DNA from: Gilvimarinus gilvus
GTDB lineage: Bacteria; Pseudomonadota; Gammaproteobacteria; Pseudomonadales; Cellvibrionaceae
Direction of reading: 5' to 3'
Assembly (NCBI RefSeq): GCF_030518155.1
Contig: NZ_JAULRU010000731.1
Coordinates: forward strand, 124,001-188,000
Length of the DNA stretch: 64,000 nt
Part shown: piece by piece, positions 26,540 to 35,280 of the stretch
Position numbering within the stretch: position 1 is the first letter of the stretch
Layout: each line of letters begins with the position of its first letter
Made by a program: the position numbers and the translations under genes
Notes under the pieces: model-generated
What the model was told of the DNA's origin: nothing
Seen by the model: only the letters and a program-made list of their open reading frames with translations
Databases searched by the model: none

Positions 26540-28777
26540 CTAAAACACCACACCCATAAAGATATACACACTTTGATTGCCTGTGTCTGAGTTGCCCCAG
26601 GCTAGGTAGGCCGGGCCTACCGGGCTGTCCCAGCCAAGGAATAAACTGCCGGAATGTATGAGGTCTGAGTAGTCCACCTGAGTGCGATCGTTCCAGGCGT
26701 TGCCTGCCTCCAGGGATGTGCCTAGAAACAGCGGGAAGTTAAACAAACGGAAATTGTTTTCGGCGATTTCGTAGGTGTACACAATACTGGCAAAACGGGT
26801 TTGTTGGCCGGATAAAAAGCCAATTTCATTGCCGGATAGATGCAAGAATCCACCAATTTCATGAGTGCCAACAACGGAGAGTGGGTCGTCGTTGGTTGTG
26901 CTTTTATATTCCAGCTGACCGCGCAATGAGTGTCGGCCCAAAGAGTAAGCGCCGATTAGACCCAGCTCTACCTGAGTTGAGTCGTCTGCCACTTCAAGCA
27001 ATTTAATGCGGGAACGCGTAAGCTGAGCGCCGAACTGCCACCCACTTGAGGGGAAACTCGGGTGGTCCAGGCTATCAAATTCAAGGCGGGCAAAGCCGCC
27101 ACTTTGCGAATAATCGAACTCGCTAATATCAGTCAGTTCTGCCAAAAGGACTGGCAGCCGAACATCACCTTCGTTATGAAAGTAACCGCTTATCAGGTCA
27201 AGCCTATCAAGAGCGTTCCAGCCAATGCCAGCATCGAACCGGTAGTCATTCTCGATAACTTCGCCCAGACTTTCACCTTGCTCCTGGTAAGAAAATACAT
27301 CGCGTTCATACTGCGCGCTTCCCTGCCAGAAAAATCCACTGGTTTTTATGGGCCAGTACAGCTCACTGGTAAATTTTTTCTCAGTGCCAAATTCGAAAGT
27401 GCTATACCATTCAGCCCCGTAGGGCGATAGGTTGGTGCGTCGGTAGGAGGCGCCCAGCTGGTACTGGCTTTGGGATTTTAAATTGTCCTCGAAGGAGAGC
27501 TTGAAGTCCATATAACCGGGCCCCCACTCCTTTTCCTCCACCAAAGCGTTGAGAGTGTTGGCCTCGTCGCCACGTGATAAAGACGTGCGCACCCGGGCAA
27601 TGGTGCCTTGGCCATAAAGCCTTTGCATTCCTTGCTGAATATCGTTGGGCGTATATGCGGAGCCTTCGATAATGCCTAATCGCTGCAGTACAAGATCGTC
27701 GCTTAAGCGTGATTGGTTCGTTAACAAAATCCGGTCAATGGTTAGCGCGTTGTCAGCTGCGAGAAAGGTTTCATTGTCTCGGGGCGTTCCTGTGCCCGCA
27801 AGCGTATGAGCGGTTTGATGCTTGGTGAGCACTTCGTTAGCGGCACTGTAGCCTGCGTCTTCAGCCAAATCTATTTTGTCAAAGCTCAGTAGCGTAACAC
27901 CTTCCAGCTTGGGCCTTATGTATATATCGGTTTCAGTCAGACGTTGCAGCTGTTGCTCGGTATTTTGTGTGGTCAAAAAGCTGGTGAGCTGACGCAAGAT
28001 ACTTAAGCCTGAGCCTAGCTCTTCGCGCGTTGCCGCAGGCGAGCCCACATCGACGGCAATAACAACATCTGCGCCCAGTGACTGTGCAACACTAATAGGC
28101 AAGTTGTTGGCAATGCCACCGTCTACAAGCAGCCGGCCTTCATGCTCTATGGGGCGCACGATACCGGGGAGGGACATTGAAATTTGTAAGGCAGTACTCA
28201 AATCACCGCTTTGTAATATGACTTGCTCACCTGTTTCAATGTCGGCGGCTACGGCGCGAAAGGGAATTGGCAAGTCATCAAAGCTATCAAATAAAACGTG
28301 GGTACCCAACAGCTGGTCAATGAGGACTTTCATCCCCTGGCCTTGTAATAGCCCTTGGGGTAGTTTTAGTCCTTCCCGGCCAACGCCTAAATCAAGCTGA
28401 ATGGGAAATTGATCCATTTGTCGCTTGCGTCGATTGGGAATTTGTTGGCGTGGCACGTCATCCTTATAGCCTAAATCCCAGTCGGTATTTTGGAACAGTT
28501 GTGCAATTTCATCGGCACTTTTGCCGCTGGCGTATAGGGCGCCGACAAAAGAACCAATACTGGTGCCAACCACTAAATCGACGGGTATTTGATTTTCCTC
28601 TAGTGCGCGTATAACACCAATGTGAGCTCCGCCCTTGGCGCCACCACCACCGAGTACGAGGGCGACACATGGGCGATTGTTCTCGGTTTGGCACACATGC
28701 CTAGGCGGTTCATCTGCCTGGGCCGTGGTTGCAAGAGCGAGTGCCAGTAGAGCAATAGTTGGCTTTAGTAACGTCAT
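26540..28777 (-). CDS. Patatin-like phospholipase with POTRA and outer-membrane barrel (PlpD-like, type Vd)
   Basis: The 745-residue product has a signal peptide (about 1-21), a patatin domain (about 38-300) with the oxyanion motif GGGGAKGGAH, the nucleophile in GTSIGS (near 72) and the partner aspartate in DGGIANN (near 219). A POTRA-like segment (about 345-410) and a C-terminal beta-barrel related to BamA/Omp85 follow; the protein ends in VVF. This order is that of PlpD from Pseudomonas and other type Vd autotransporters, which display or release a lipase. The catalytic Ser-Asp pair is intact. Its start overlaps the stop of the upstream gene (ATGA), so the two are translationally coupled. 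Confidence 0.9.
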   Translation of the reverse strand: MTLLKPTIALLALALATTAQADEPPRHVCQTENNRPCVALVLGGGGAKGGAHIGVIRALEENQIPVDLVVGTSIGSFVGALYASGKSADEIAQLFQNTDWDLGYKDDVPRQQIPNRRKRQMDQFPIQLDLGVGREGLKLPQGLLQGQGMKVLIDQLLGTHVLFDSFDDLPIPFRAVAADIETGEQVILQSGDLSTALQISMSLPGIVRPIEHEGRLLVDGGIANNLPISVAQSLGADVVIAVDVGSPAATREELGSGLSILRQLTSFLTTQNTEQQLQRLTETDIYIRPKLEGVTLLSFDKIDLAEDAGYSAANEVLTKHQTAHTLAGTGTPRDNETFLAADNALTIDRILLTNQSRLSDDLVLQRLGIIEGSAYTPNDIQQGMQRLYGQGTIARVRTSLSRGDEANTLNALVEEKEWGPGYMDFKLSFEDNLKSQSQYQLGASYRRTNLSPYGAEWYSTFEFGTEKKFTSELYWPIKTSGFFWQGSAQYERDVFSYQEQGESLGEVIENDYRFDAGIGWNALDRLDLISGYFHNEGDVRLPVLLAELTDISEFDYSQSGGFARLEFDSLDHPSFPSSGWQFGAQLTRSRIKLLEVADDSTQVELGLIGAYSLGRHSLRGQLEYKSTTNDDPLSVVGTHEIGGFLHLSGNEIGFLSGQQTRFASIVYTYEIAENNFRLFNFPLFLGTSLEAGNAWNDRTQVDYSDLIHSGSLFLGWDSPVGPAYLAWGNSDTGNQSVYIFMGVVF

Positions 28778-29271
28778 GGCGTCTCCGCTAAGTGGCGTAG
28801 GCGCGCTTTGACCGAAGGAGCTTCGTCGCGTTTGGCCGCGGTGATTATATCGTTGGCGTCTTTTTGTAAATCGGCAAATTGCAGGCTGAGTTCGTGCAGA
28901 AGGTTATAGGCCCAGGCCCGGACAAATTTGTTGTTCGATTGTATGCACTGGCGGCTAAAAGGTGCGAGGTATTGCTTTTGGCGCTCGGAGAAGGTGTAGC
29001 CTTTCAGCAATTGCAAAATATGCAGCTGGGTTTGCCAGGGCATTGCTTGATTGGTGTGTTTTGCCAATTGGTTCAATTGTTCCGGGGCAAGCGAGCCTCC
29101 ATGTTGACGATGATATTTCAGAAGCCAACTAGCGGCATCGCTGCAGCTTGCATCCGACAGTAGTGTTAACAGTATTGGGGTAAGCTCTGCATCGCCGCTG
29201 TATTGCGTATAGATTGAGTGCAAGTAATCGGTGGCTTTGCCATCCCACGCAGCGATAGCTTTCGCTAACAT
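28774..29271 (-). CDS. Helical-repeat (HEAT-like) hypothetical protein
   Basis: The 165-residue protein has no signal peptide or membrane segment. It is almost wholly helical, with repeated amphipathic pairs (ILLTLLSDASCSDAASWLLKYH; LHILQLLKGYTFSERQKQYLAPF; RAWAYNLLHELSLQF; SVKARLRHLAE) that suggest HEAT-type repeats. I do not recognise the family. GGGGAA precedes the ATG. It overlaps the patatin gene by 4 bp, so it may assist or regulate that lipase, but this rests only on gene order. Confidence 0.7.
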   Translation of the reverse strand: MLAKAIAAWDGKATDYLHSIYTQYSGDAELTPILLTLLSDASCSDAASWLLKYHRQHGGSLAPEQLNQLAKHTNQAMPWQTQLHILQLLKGYTFSERQKQYLAPFSRQCIQSNNKFVRAWAYNLLHELSLQFADLQKDANDIITAAKRDEAPSVKARLRHLAETP

Positions 29272-29344
29272 TTCCCCGTGTCCTTTCGACCGTACGTTTA
29301 CGCCAAAGTATAACCGCTTGTGTAAGGTCTGTAATGTTTATCTA

Positions 29345-29378
29345 AGGCAAAAAAAACGCGCCTTTCGGCGCGTTTTCT
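29345..29378. terminator. Rho-independent terminator of ettA
   Basis: AAAACGCGCC-TTTC-GGCGCGTTTT (29353-29376) is a 10-bp stem with a UUCG-like loop region. On the minus strand it is followed by a run of eight T, so it ends ettA transcription 15 bp after the stop. Confidence 0.9.
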
Positions 29379-29392
29379 GGGCGACTCCAAGC

Positions 29393-31060
29393 TTAGGTGT
29401 TTTTCAGAGGCTTGTACTTCACGCGCTTAGGCTGGGCATCCTGACCCTTACGCTTAACAAAGTCTTCGTGGTAATCGGTGTAGTTACCCTCGAAGAATTC
29501 TACCTCGGAGTCACCCTCGTAGGCGATGATGTGCGTTGCGATACGGTCGAGGAACCAGCGATCGTGCGAAATCACCAGTACGCAGCCTGGGAAGGCGAGA
29601 ATCGCATCTTCCAGCGCGCGCAGTGTTTCCACATCGAGGTCGTTAGATGGTTCATCGAGCAACAGCACGTTGGCGCCTTGCTTGAGAGTGTTAGCCAAGT
29701 GCAAACGGCCGCGCTCACCACCGGAGAGTTCGCCCACACGTTTTTGCTGGTCAGAGCCTTTAAAGTTAAAGCGACCCACATAGGAGCGAGAGCTCACTTC
29801 GTAAGAGCCAATGCGCAGAATGTCCTGCCCGTCAGAAATGGCCTCCCAAACGGTTTGCTTGTCATCTAAATTTTCGCGGCTTTGCTCTACGTAGGCTACC
29901 TGTACTGTTTCACCCAAGGTGACGGTACCGCTATCGGGCTGCTCGGTGCCGGCAATCATGCGGAACAGGGTCGATTTACCAGCACCGTTACCACCGACAA
30001 TACCCACGACGGCACCCTTCGGGATGCTCATGGTGAGGTCGTCGATCAGCATGCGGTCGCCATACCCTTTGGTGACGTGTTCCAGCTCAATGACATTATC
30101 GCCCAAGCGTTCACCCGGTGGGATGTAGATTTCGTTGGTTTCGTTGCGGGTTTGAAATTCCTGGCTTTGCAGTTCGTCAAACCTTGCTAAACGCGCCTTG
30201 CTTTTTGCCTGGCGGCCTTTGGGGTTCTGACGCACCCAATCCAGCTCGGCTTTCAGTGCCTTTTGACGGGCGGCTTCGCCGCGTTCTTCTTGTGCGAGGC
30301 GGGCTTCTTTTTGCTCCAGCCAGTTAGAGTAGTTGCCCTCGTAAGGAATGCCGTGGCCGCGGTCTAGCTCCAAAATCCAGCCCGCTGCATTGTCGAGAAA
30401 GTAGCGGTCGTGGGTAATGGCGACAACGGTGCCGGTAAAGGTTTGCAGAAATTGCTCTAGCCAGTGCACGCTTTCGGCGTCCAGGTGGTTGGTGGGCTCA
30501 TCCAGCAGCAGCATATCCGGGCGCGATAGCAGCAAACGACACAGGGCAACACGGCGGCGCTCACCACCGGACAGTTTGGTGACGTCCGCGTCCCAGGGCG
30601 GCAGGCGCAGAGCGTCGGCGGCCACTTCCAATGTGTTTTCCAGATTGTGTGCATCCCAGGCTTGAATGACGTCATCGCAGCGGGCCTGTTTTTTCGCCAG
30701 CTCGTCAAAGTCGGCATCGGGCTCGGCGTAGGCGGCGTAAATACTATCTAGGTCTGCTAGGGCATCAACCGCCTCACGCACCCCGTCTTCGACATTGCCG
30801 CGTACGTCCTTCTCCGGGTCTAGGGCTGGCTCCTGTGGCAGGTAGCCGACTTTCAGGTCGGGCATGGGGCGCGCCTCACCGTTATATTCGGTGTCAACGC
30901 CGGCCATAATGCGCAGCAGAGTGGATTTACCCGAGCCGTTTAAGCCCAAAACACCAATTTTGGCGCCGGGAAAGAAGGATAGGGATATGTCTTTAAGAAT
31001 CTCGCGTTTAGGGGGAACGACTTTGCCCACGCGGTTCATGGTGTAAACGTACTGTGCCAT
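29393..31060 (-). CDS. ettA: Energy-dependent translational throttle protein EttA
   Basis: The 555-residue ABC-F protein matches EttA throughout. It has two ATP-binding cassettes with Walker A GLNGSGKST (near 41) and GGNGAGKST, two LSGGE signatures, and the inter-domain linker rich in Lys/Arg (KAELDWVRQNPKGRQAKSKARLARFDE split by helices) that touches the P-site tRNA. It binds the ribosomal E site and gates the first peptide bond according to ATP/ADP. There is no membrane domain. A strong terminator follows. Upstream is a gap of 480 bp that contains tandem hairpins at 31346-31404. Confidence 0.96.
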   Translation of the reverse strand: MAQYVYTMNRVGKVVPPKREILKDISLSFFPGAKIGVLGLNGSGKSTLLRIMAGVDTEYNGEARPMPDLKVGYLPQEPALDPEKDVRGNVEDGVREAVDALADLDSIYAAYAEPDADFDELAKKQARCDDVIQAWDAHNLENTLEVAADALRLPPWDADVTKLSGGERRRVALCRLLLSRPDMLLLDEPTNHLDAESVHWLEQFLQTFTGTVVAITHDRYFLDNAAGWILELDRGHGIPYEGNYSNWLEQKEARLAQEERGEAARQKALKAELDWVRQNPKGRQAKSKARLARFDELQSQEFQTRNETNEIYIPPGERLGDNVIELEHVTKGYGDRMLIDDLTMSIPKGAVVGIVGGNGAGKSTLFRMIAGTEQPDSGTVTLGETVQVAYVEQSRENLDDKQTVWEAISDGQDILRIGSYEVSSRSYVGRFNFKGSDQQKRVGELSGGERGRLHLANTLKQGANVLLLDEPSNDLDVETLRALEDAILAFPGCVLVISHDRWFLDRIATHIIAYEGDSEVEFFEGNYTDYHEDFVKRKGQDAQPKRVKYKPLKNT

Positions 31061-31481
31061 TTAAATGTGCCTCGTGCGTGCCACCAATCTAACTGCTGAT
31101 ACATCTCGCAGGTAGGGGAAAGATGGCCGATTAGAGATAAAACGCGCAAGTTACCGAAAGGCGCAGGGCTTTTCAATCTTTTCACACCCTTATGTTCGAA
31201 AAGTGGAAAAACGGATAAAACAGCGGCAAAAATGCACCAGATTGCAGCGAGTTTGTATAGAAGTTGTTAAATCCGCATTTCACTAAACTAGCGCCACAAA
31301 CCTGTAACAATCGCTCGCTAGGCTCCGGGACCCTCTGAACAAAGGGGCGAGGCCTAAGCGCGCACTTACAGTGTTGCACTCCTCGCCAAGGACTAATGCC
31401 TTGGGCGCTTCATCTTACCAATAAATCTGTTCCGTTTTACTTTCGCAAAATTTGTAGCTGGTTTGGCGGGTAGCCCAGACG
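31061..31481. other. Long gap upstream of ettA with structured segment
   Basis: No convincing gene lies between ettA and the choice-of-anchor I gene. Within it, GGCGAGG (31346-31352) can pair with CCTCGCC (31381-31387), enclosing a smaller CAC/GTG hairpin, and CCAAGG (31386-31391) pairs with CCTTGG (31399-31404). The two stems abut. On the minus strand this would be part of the ettA leader. It may be a structured 5' leader or a small RNA; I could not match it to a known RNA family. Confidence 0.35.
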
Positions 31482-31509
31482 AAAAAAGCCACCGCGATTG
31501 CAGTGGCTC
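31482..31509 (-). terminator. Terminator of the choice-of-anchor I gene
   Basis: Read on the minus strand, GAGCCACTGC...GCGGTGGCT forms a stem of about 8-9 bp and is followed by T6. It lies 31 bp downstream of the stop at 31541. Confidence 0.8.
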
Positions 31510-31540
31510 AAATGGTGGAAGGCGTCTTTTACTAAGTGTT

Positions 31541-33427
31541 TTACGGCGCGCTGTCGACCACGTTAACGTTAAACATAGCAATCGTCCCGCTAACCTCGTT
31601 GCCTACCACGAGGAGCGGTTCGCCGCTGGGGCTGTCTTCGGCCGCGATGAAGAGCACGCTTTCCGGGCCCAGGTCGCCGGCGGCGCTGAAGTCACCGGCG
31701 TCTACCAGGGCTTCGATGTCGACGCTGAAGTCGCGGGTGTTGATGTACTGCACAAACTGCGCGGCTTCTGGGTTGCTGATGTTGTACACCATGATACCGC
31801 CAACGCGCTCAAGGCCTATGAAGGCGTAAGTGGCGCCAGCAATGTGGGCCACCTCAACGGCTTCCGGTTCCGGGCCCTTGTCGTCGGAGCGGTCGTCGCC
31901 ACCGTTTTCGTCGTTGGTGGCATTAAAGTCGCCGCCCAGACGTTGCGCGGTAATGCGTTCAAAGTCGCTGCCGCTGTCGTAGACCAGCTCACCGGTTTCA
32001 CCGTTCCAGATGGAGAAGGAGCGGGCGCCATAGCTATAGAGTGCCTTGTACACGCAGCCGGCGCCTGGCTGGCCAGTGGTGGCCAGGGTATTACCGGTAC
32101 AGTCGCTAACACCCATATCGGCAACCACTTTGATACGGCCCAGATTCTCGTCTTCGGTCAGTTCCTCAACGCTCTCGGCGTAGAACCCGAGGCTAGGCAG
32201 GTCGATGGTGGCGCCAGTGTCCTGGATATCCTTTGCGCGGATTTCGTCCAGGTAATGGAAGCAATCGCCATCGTCGAAGTCAAACCCGCCGGCTGCGGTG
32301 CAGGCGGTGGCATCGTCTTCGTCGGTCAGGTATTCGCGTCCGTCACCTTCGTTGGCAGTGATCAGGTAGTTCACACCGGCAAATTCAAATGAGTCGATGG
32401 TATCCGGCATAAACAGGCCGCGCACGGGCCAGTTGCGGATATTGATGCTGTCGTCCTTGTTGCTGGCATCCAGCTCATTGCCGAGAATGCTGTAGTCTTT
32501 GTAGCCTAGACCCAAAATGGCGCTGACTTCCATGGTGGCAAGGTCGAGTTTGGCAATAGCGTTGTTTTCCTGCAAAGCTACCCAGGCGCTGGCGGAGTCG
32601 GGCGATACAGTGATGTATTCCGGCTCCAGATCCTGTGCCACGCTAGCGCTTTTGGATGATACGCGCACGTCACTGCCCAGTTCGCCCGCGCGGCTGCCGC
32701 CAGCGTTAAAGTCGGTAAAGTCGAGCGTGCTGACATCGGCCTGGGTCACTGTGGCCGCGCCGCCACTGACGTTGATAACCGATACACTGCCTTCCGGATC
32801 CACACTGTAGTCGCCGTTGGGCTCCCCCTCGTTGGCCACCAGCACCATGCTGCCGTCTGGGGTAAAGGTGAGCATATCGGGCAGAGCGCCTACCTCAACG
32901 GCAGCCAGGAAGATGCCGTCGTTCTGGTAGAAGGCTACGTAGCCGTTGCTCTGCTTGGTATCGGCTTCCACCGCTACCGCTACGACGCCGTCGTGCACAG
33001 CAACACTGTTGGCCGCACCCAGTTCATCGGCGCTGGCCAGCCCATCAATAGCGCCTGCCACATCGGAGGCGATGTCCAGACTCATGGTCAACACTGGCAT
33101 AGAGGGCGCGGCGATATTAAGCACATCCACCATGCCCGAGTTGGCATTGATTGAGAAAATCTGATTGGTAGCCGGATCATAGACCACAATTTCCGAAGCG
33201 CTTTCATCGAATGCGCCGGTCTCGTAGCGCCCGGCAAATTGCAGCGAGATAGTGCTATTGGTGGCGTCTTCACCCGCCGGGCCTTCAGCGCCGGTTTCAC
33301 CTTGCGGGCCCTGTTCGCCTTGCGGTCCGGTTGCGCCATCGGTTCCGTCGTCGCCGCCACAGGCGGCCAGACTGGCAATCAAGCTGGCCAGCAATAATTT
33401 TTTGAAGGTTTGTTCTATTTTCATCAT
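31541..33427 (-). CDS. Choice-of-anchor I lipoprotein with collagen-like repeats
   Basis: The 628-residue product has a lipoprotein signal (LAACGGDDG, Cys about 23), then a short collagen-like G-x-Q/E run (GPQGEQGPQGETGAEGPAG, about 34-52), then a beta-propeller-like domain of the choice-of-anchor I family, once called alkaline-phosphatase-like (VVANEGEPNGDYSVDPEGSV, RDFSVDIEAL and AAEDSPSGEPLLVVGNEVSGT are typical). Three cysteine pairs are present in the second half. Members are surface or extracellular; their enzymatic role is unsettled, and a phosphatase activity is often assigned by homology. A decayed copy of its C-terminal part lies on the other strand at 33595-34020. Confidence 0.82.
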   Translation of the reverse strand: MMKIEQTFKKLLLASLIASLAACGGDDGTDGATGPQGEQGPQGETGAEGPAGEDATNSTISLQFAGRYETGAFDESASEIVVYDPATNQIFSINANSGMVDVLNIAAPSMPVLTMSLDIASDVAGAIDGLASADELGAANSVAVHDGVVAVAVEADTKQSNGYVAFYQNDGIFLAAVEVGALPDMLTFTPDGSMVLVANEGEPNGDYSVDPEGSVSVINVSGGAATVTQADVSTLDFTDFNAGGSRAGELGSDVRVSSKSASVAQDLEPEYITVSPDSASAWVALQENNAIAKLDLATMEVSAILGLGYKDYSILGNELDASNKDDSINIRNWPVRGLFMPDTIDSFEFAGVNYLITANEGDGREYLTDEDDATACTAAGGFDFDDGDCFHYLDEIRAKDIQDTGATIDLPSLGFYAESVEELTEDENLGRIKVVADMGVSDCTGNTLATTGQPGAGCVYKALYSYGARSFSIWNGETGELVYDSGSDFERITAQRLGGDFNATNDENGGDDRSDDKGPEPEAVEVAHIAGATYAFIGLERVGGIMVYNISNPEAAQFVQYINTRDFSVDIEALVDAGDFSAAGDLGPESVLFIAAEDSPSGEPLLVVGNEVSGTIAMFNVNVVDSAP

Positions 33428-33594
33428 TTCATTTCACCCTTGATTAAACTTCGCAAGGGCATATTGATGACAAGGCATGACACCAGTTTGACGTTTTTAT
33501 GACGGTCGCGTTACGGATTGATGATTGCATAGTCGTCCCTATCAAGTGGACAATTCAAGACGTGGAGTTTCCAACGGTTGGTTGACAGACGTCG

Positions 33595-34020
33595 GCGGGC
33601 GACGATTTTATGCTGGGCCGTTTGCGCAACATTCCCTGTAAAGATTTATTCAACAGTGCGCATGATGATGGCGATCAGCTCGATAGCCGCTCTGATGCTA
33701 ATGGTCCTGAGCCAGAAGGCATTGTTTTAGGCGCTATTGGTAACGAAACCTTCGCCTTTATTGGTTTGGAGCGCATGGGGGTTATGGTTTAGGACATTAC
33801 CGAACCGGAAATGCCAGTGTTTATGGATTACCTCAACACCCGTGAAGGCTGAATGACCGAAGACGCCGAAAGTATTCTCGATATCATCGGTAAACTAGGC
33901 CTTGAAGGTTTGGTCTTTATCCCTGCCGAAGACTCGCCAACAGATGAAGCATTGTTGGTTGTTGGGTTCGAAGTGAGTGGTATCAAAACGGTTTACCAAA
34001 TCGACCAAACGTTCGAGTAA
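33595..34020 (+). pseudogene. Decayed C-terminal fragment of a choice-of-anchor I protein
   Basis: One continuous reading frame from about 33595 to the TAA at 34018-34020 matches the last 150 residues of the gene at 31541-33427. Examples are AGDDF against SGSDF, NGPEPEGIV against KGPEPEAVE, FAFIGLERMG against YAFIGLERVG, and AEDSPTDEALLVVGFEVSG against AEDSPSGEPLLVVGNEVSG. It is broken by in-frame TAG (33790-33792) and TGA (33850-33852). The N-terminal three quarters are missing. It lies on the opposite strand from the intact gene, only about 170 bp away, so an inverted duplication followed by decay is one explanation. The 33428-33594 gap holds the promoter side of the intact gene. Confidence 0.85.
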
Positions 34021-34040
34021 GCATACCTGAGTTGGCAGAT

Positions 34041-34075
34041 AAAAACGGGGCACTTACTGCCCCCGGTTTTATTTT
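34041..34075. terminator. Bidirectional terminator between pseudogene and DUF418 gene
   Basis: AAAAACGGGGCA (34041-34052) pairs with TGCCCC and then GGTTTT (34059-34070) around CTTAC, with a small bulge. A/T runs flank both sides, and the right part overlaps the stop codon of the DUF418 gene. Confidence 0.7.
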
Positions 34076-35180
34076 ATCCCTCTAAGTAATGGCTCCAGCG
34101 GCCCACGGCCTAAGTACTTGGCCCATATACTTACCAAAAGCATGCTGGAAAGGGCAATCAGGAGGGACGCCAGTAAAATCTGGGCGTGGCCGAGCTGGCC
34201 GAACAATCCCAGTCCATAACCAGCAAAGCATAAACCTCCGAGAACACCTTGCAGTACGTAGCAACTGAGGGTGTTGCGCCCGGCTCGATAGACCCATTCG
34301 GGTAAGGCAAAACGCTGAACCAATAGGACGACTCCGTATAGGTACAAAGCTGACAGCGCCGGTGCACCGATTGCGGTGGCGGTCCCTATTGCAACTTGCA
34401 GTGCCGGGTTCGGTACCCAAAGCCCCGAGGTATGCAGCCCGTAAAGTAGGTTTATGGGTAAGGCAGTCAGGGCGAGGTAGGGCAGCCACCGACGAAGTAG
34501 GACAAGCCCAAGGCTATTGTTTTCAAAAAAATTCGTCTTTGCCGCCACTAGGCCGATCAGAAAAGCGACAAATACCAGAGGGCCTTGAAAGATGAGCGCA
34601 GTAAGAAAAGTGTAGAACCAGTTTTCCCACCGGTAACTTAATACCTGCATATAGGTGCCTCCCAGTCGGTCATCCCAGAATTCATCGGGAAGATCGTTGG
34701 ATACCGTTTGGATAAGCAGAGTCATTACCAGCATAGTGGGAATGGCGAAAACGAACCAACGTTTTGCACTTGCTACAAGCTGGGCGACGGGCGCGTTCCG
34801 CCGGCGCCATAAGAAGGCGCCGAGTATGGCGTACAACAGCAGAATGTCGCCGGTAAAAACAAACAGCCCATGTGCAATACCCATAAACCCTAGCGCCCAG
34901 AGACGGTAATGGTAACGGCGACTAGCCTGTTGCTGCGGTGCAGATGTGGCCCTTAGCATGGTTATTCCCATACCCCAGCCAAACAGAAAAGAGAATAAAG
35001 AAAAAACTTCATTTGCGCAAAAGCCGCCATAAAGAAAACAGCGAACTGTTCAGAGGTGCTTTGCGTCGGCAGCAGTATATCGGCGGTTGTTAAGCCCAAA
35101 AAAGGCATATTCACTATGCAAATGCCCAGTAGGGCAAAGGCTCGAACGGCATCGGCTTCCTTGTTGCGATGCAGGTCCAT
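34069..35180 (-). pseudogene. DUF418 (YeiB-like) membrane protein, split by a -1 frameshift at a homopolymer
   Basis: Two frames encode one protein. Residues 1-72 (35180-34962) start behind AAGGAG and hold the DUF418 opening RAFALLGICIVNMPFLG up to AQMKFFLYSLF. The second frame (from about 35000 down to 34069) continues the family at SLFSFLFGWGMGI, then DILLLYAILGAFLWR and the closing RGPLEPLLRG. The switch falls at a run of six T on the coding strand (35001-35006 on the plus strand); one added T would restore a full product of about 370 residues. Many membrane helices are present. It may be a true mutation, a base-calling error, or slippage. It diverges from a TetR gene over operator palindromes. 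Confidence 0.75.
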
Positions 35181-35194
35181 GGCAACTCCTTAGT

Positions 35195-35210
35195 GAGAAT
35201 GATCGTTCTC
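35195..35210. promoter_or_regulatory. TetR operator candidate O1
   Basis: GAGAATGATCGTTCTC is a near-perfect dyad (one mismatched pair) lying 15 bp upstream of the DUF418 start codon. Its core resembles the perfect palindrome at 35247-35266, so both are probably bound by the TetR-family product encoded at 35281. Confidence 0.75.
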
Positions 35211-35246
35211 TTTATGTTGAGCTCAAGTGCTAGATATGTCAAGATT

Positions 35247-35266
35247 AATAGAACGATCGTTCTATT
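35247..35266. promoter_or_regulatory. TetR operator candidate O2
   Basis: AATAGAACGATCGTTCTATT is a perfect 20-bp palindrome. It shares the GAACGATCGTTC core with O1 and lies 14 bp before the preferred TetR start, which suggests autorepression as well as control of the divergent DUF418 gene. Confidence 0.85.
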
Positions 35267-35280
35267 TAGTGTGGCCCTAT

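Noticed and set aside
29231-29869. Plus-strand frame across the ettA end
   Set aside because: It is antisense to ettA and runs through its terminator; the composition is that of a shadow frame.
31463-32392. Long plus-strand frame opposite the choice-of-anchor I gene
   Set aside because: It is the antisense shadow of a clear lipoprotein gene with strong family motifs, and it has no ribosome site or recognisable domain.
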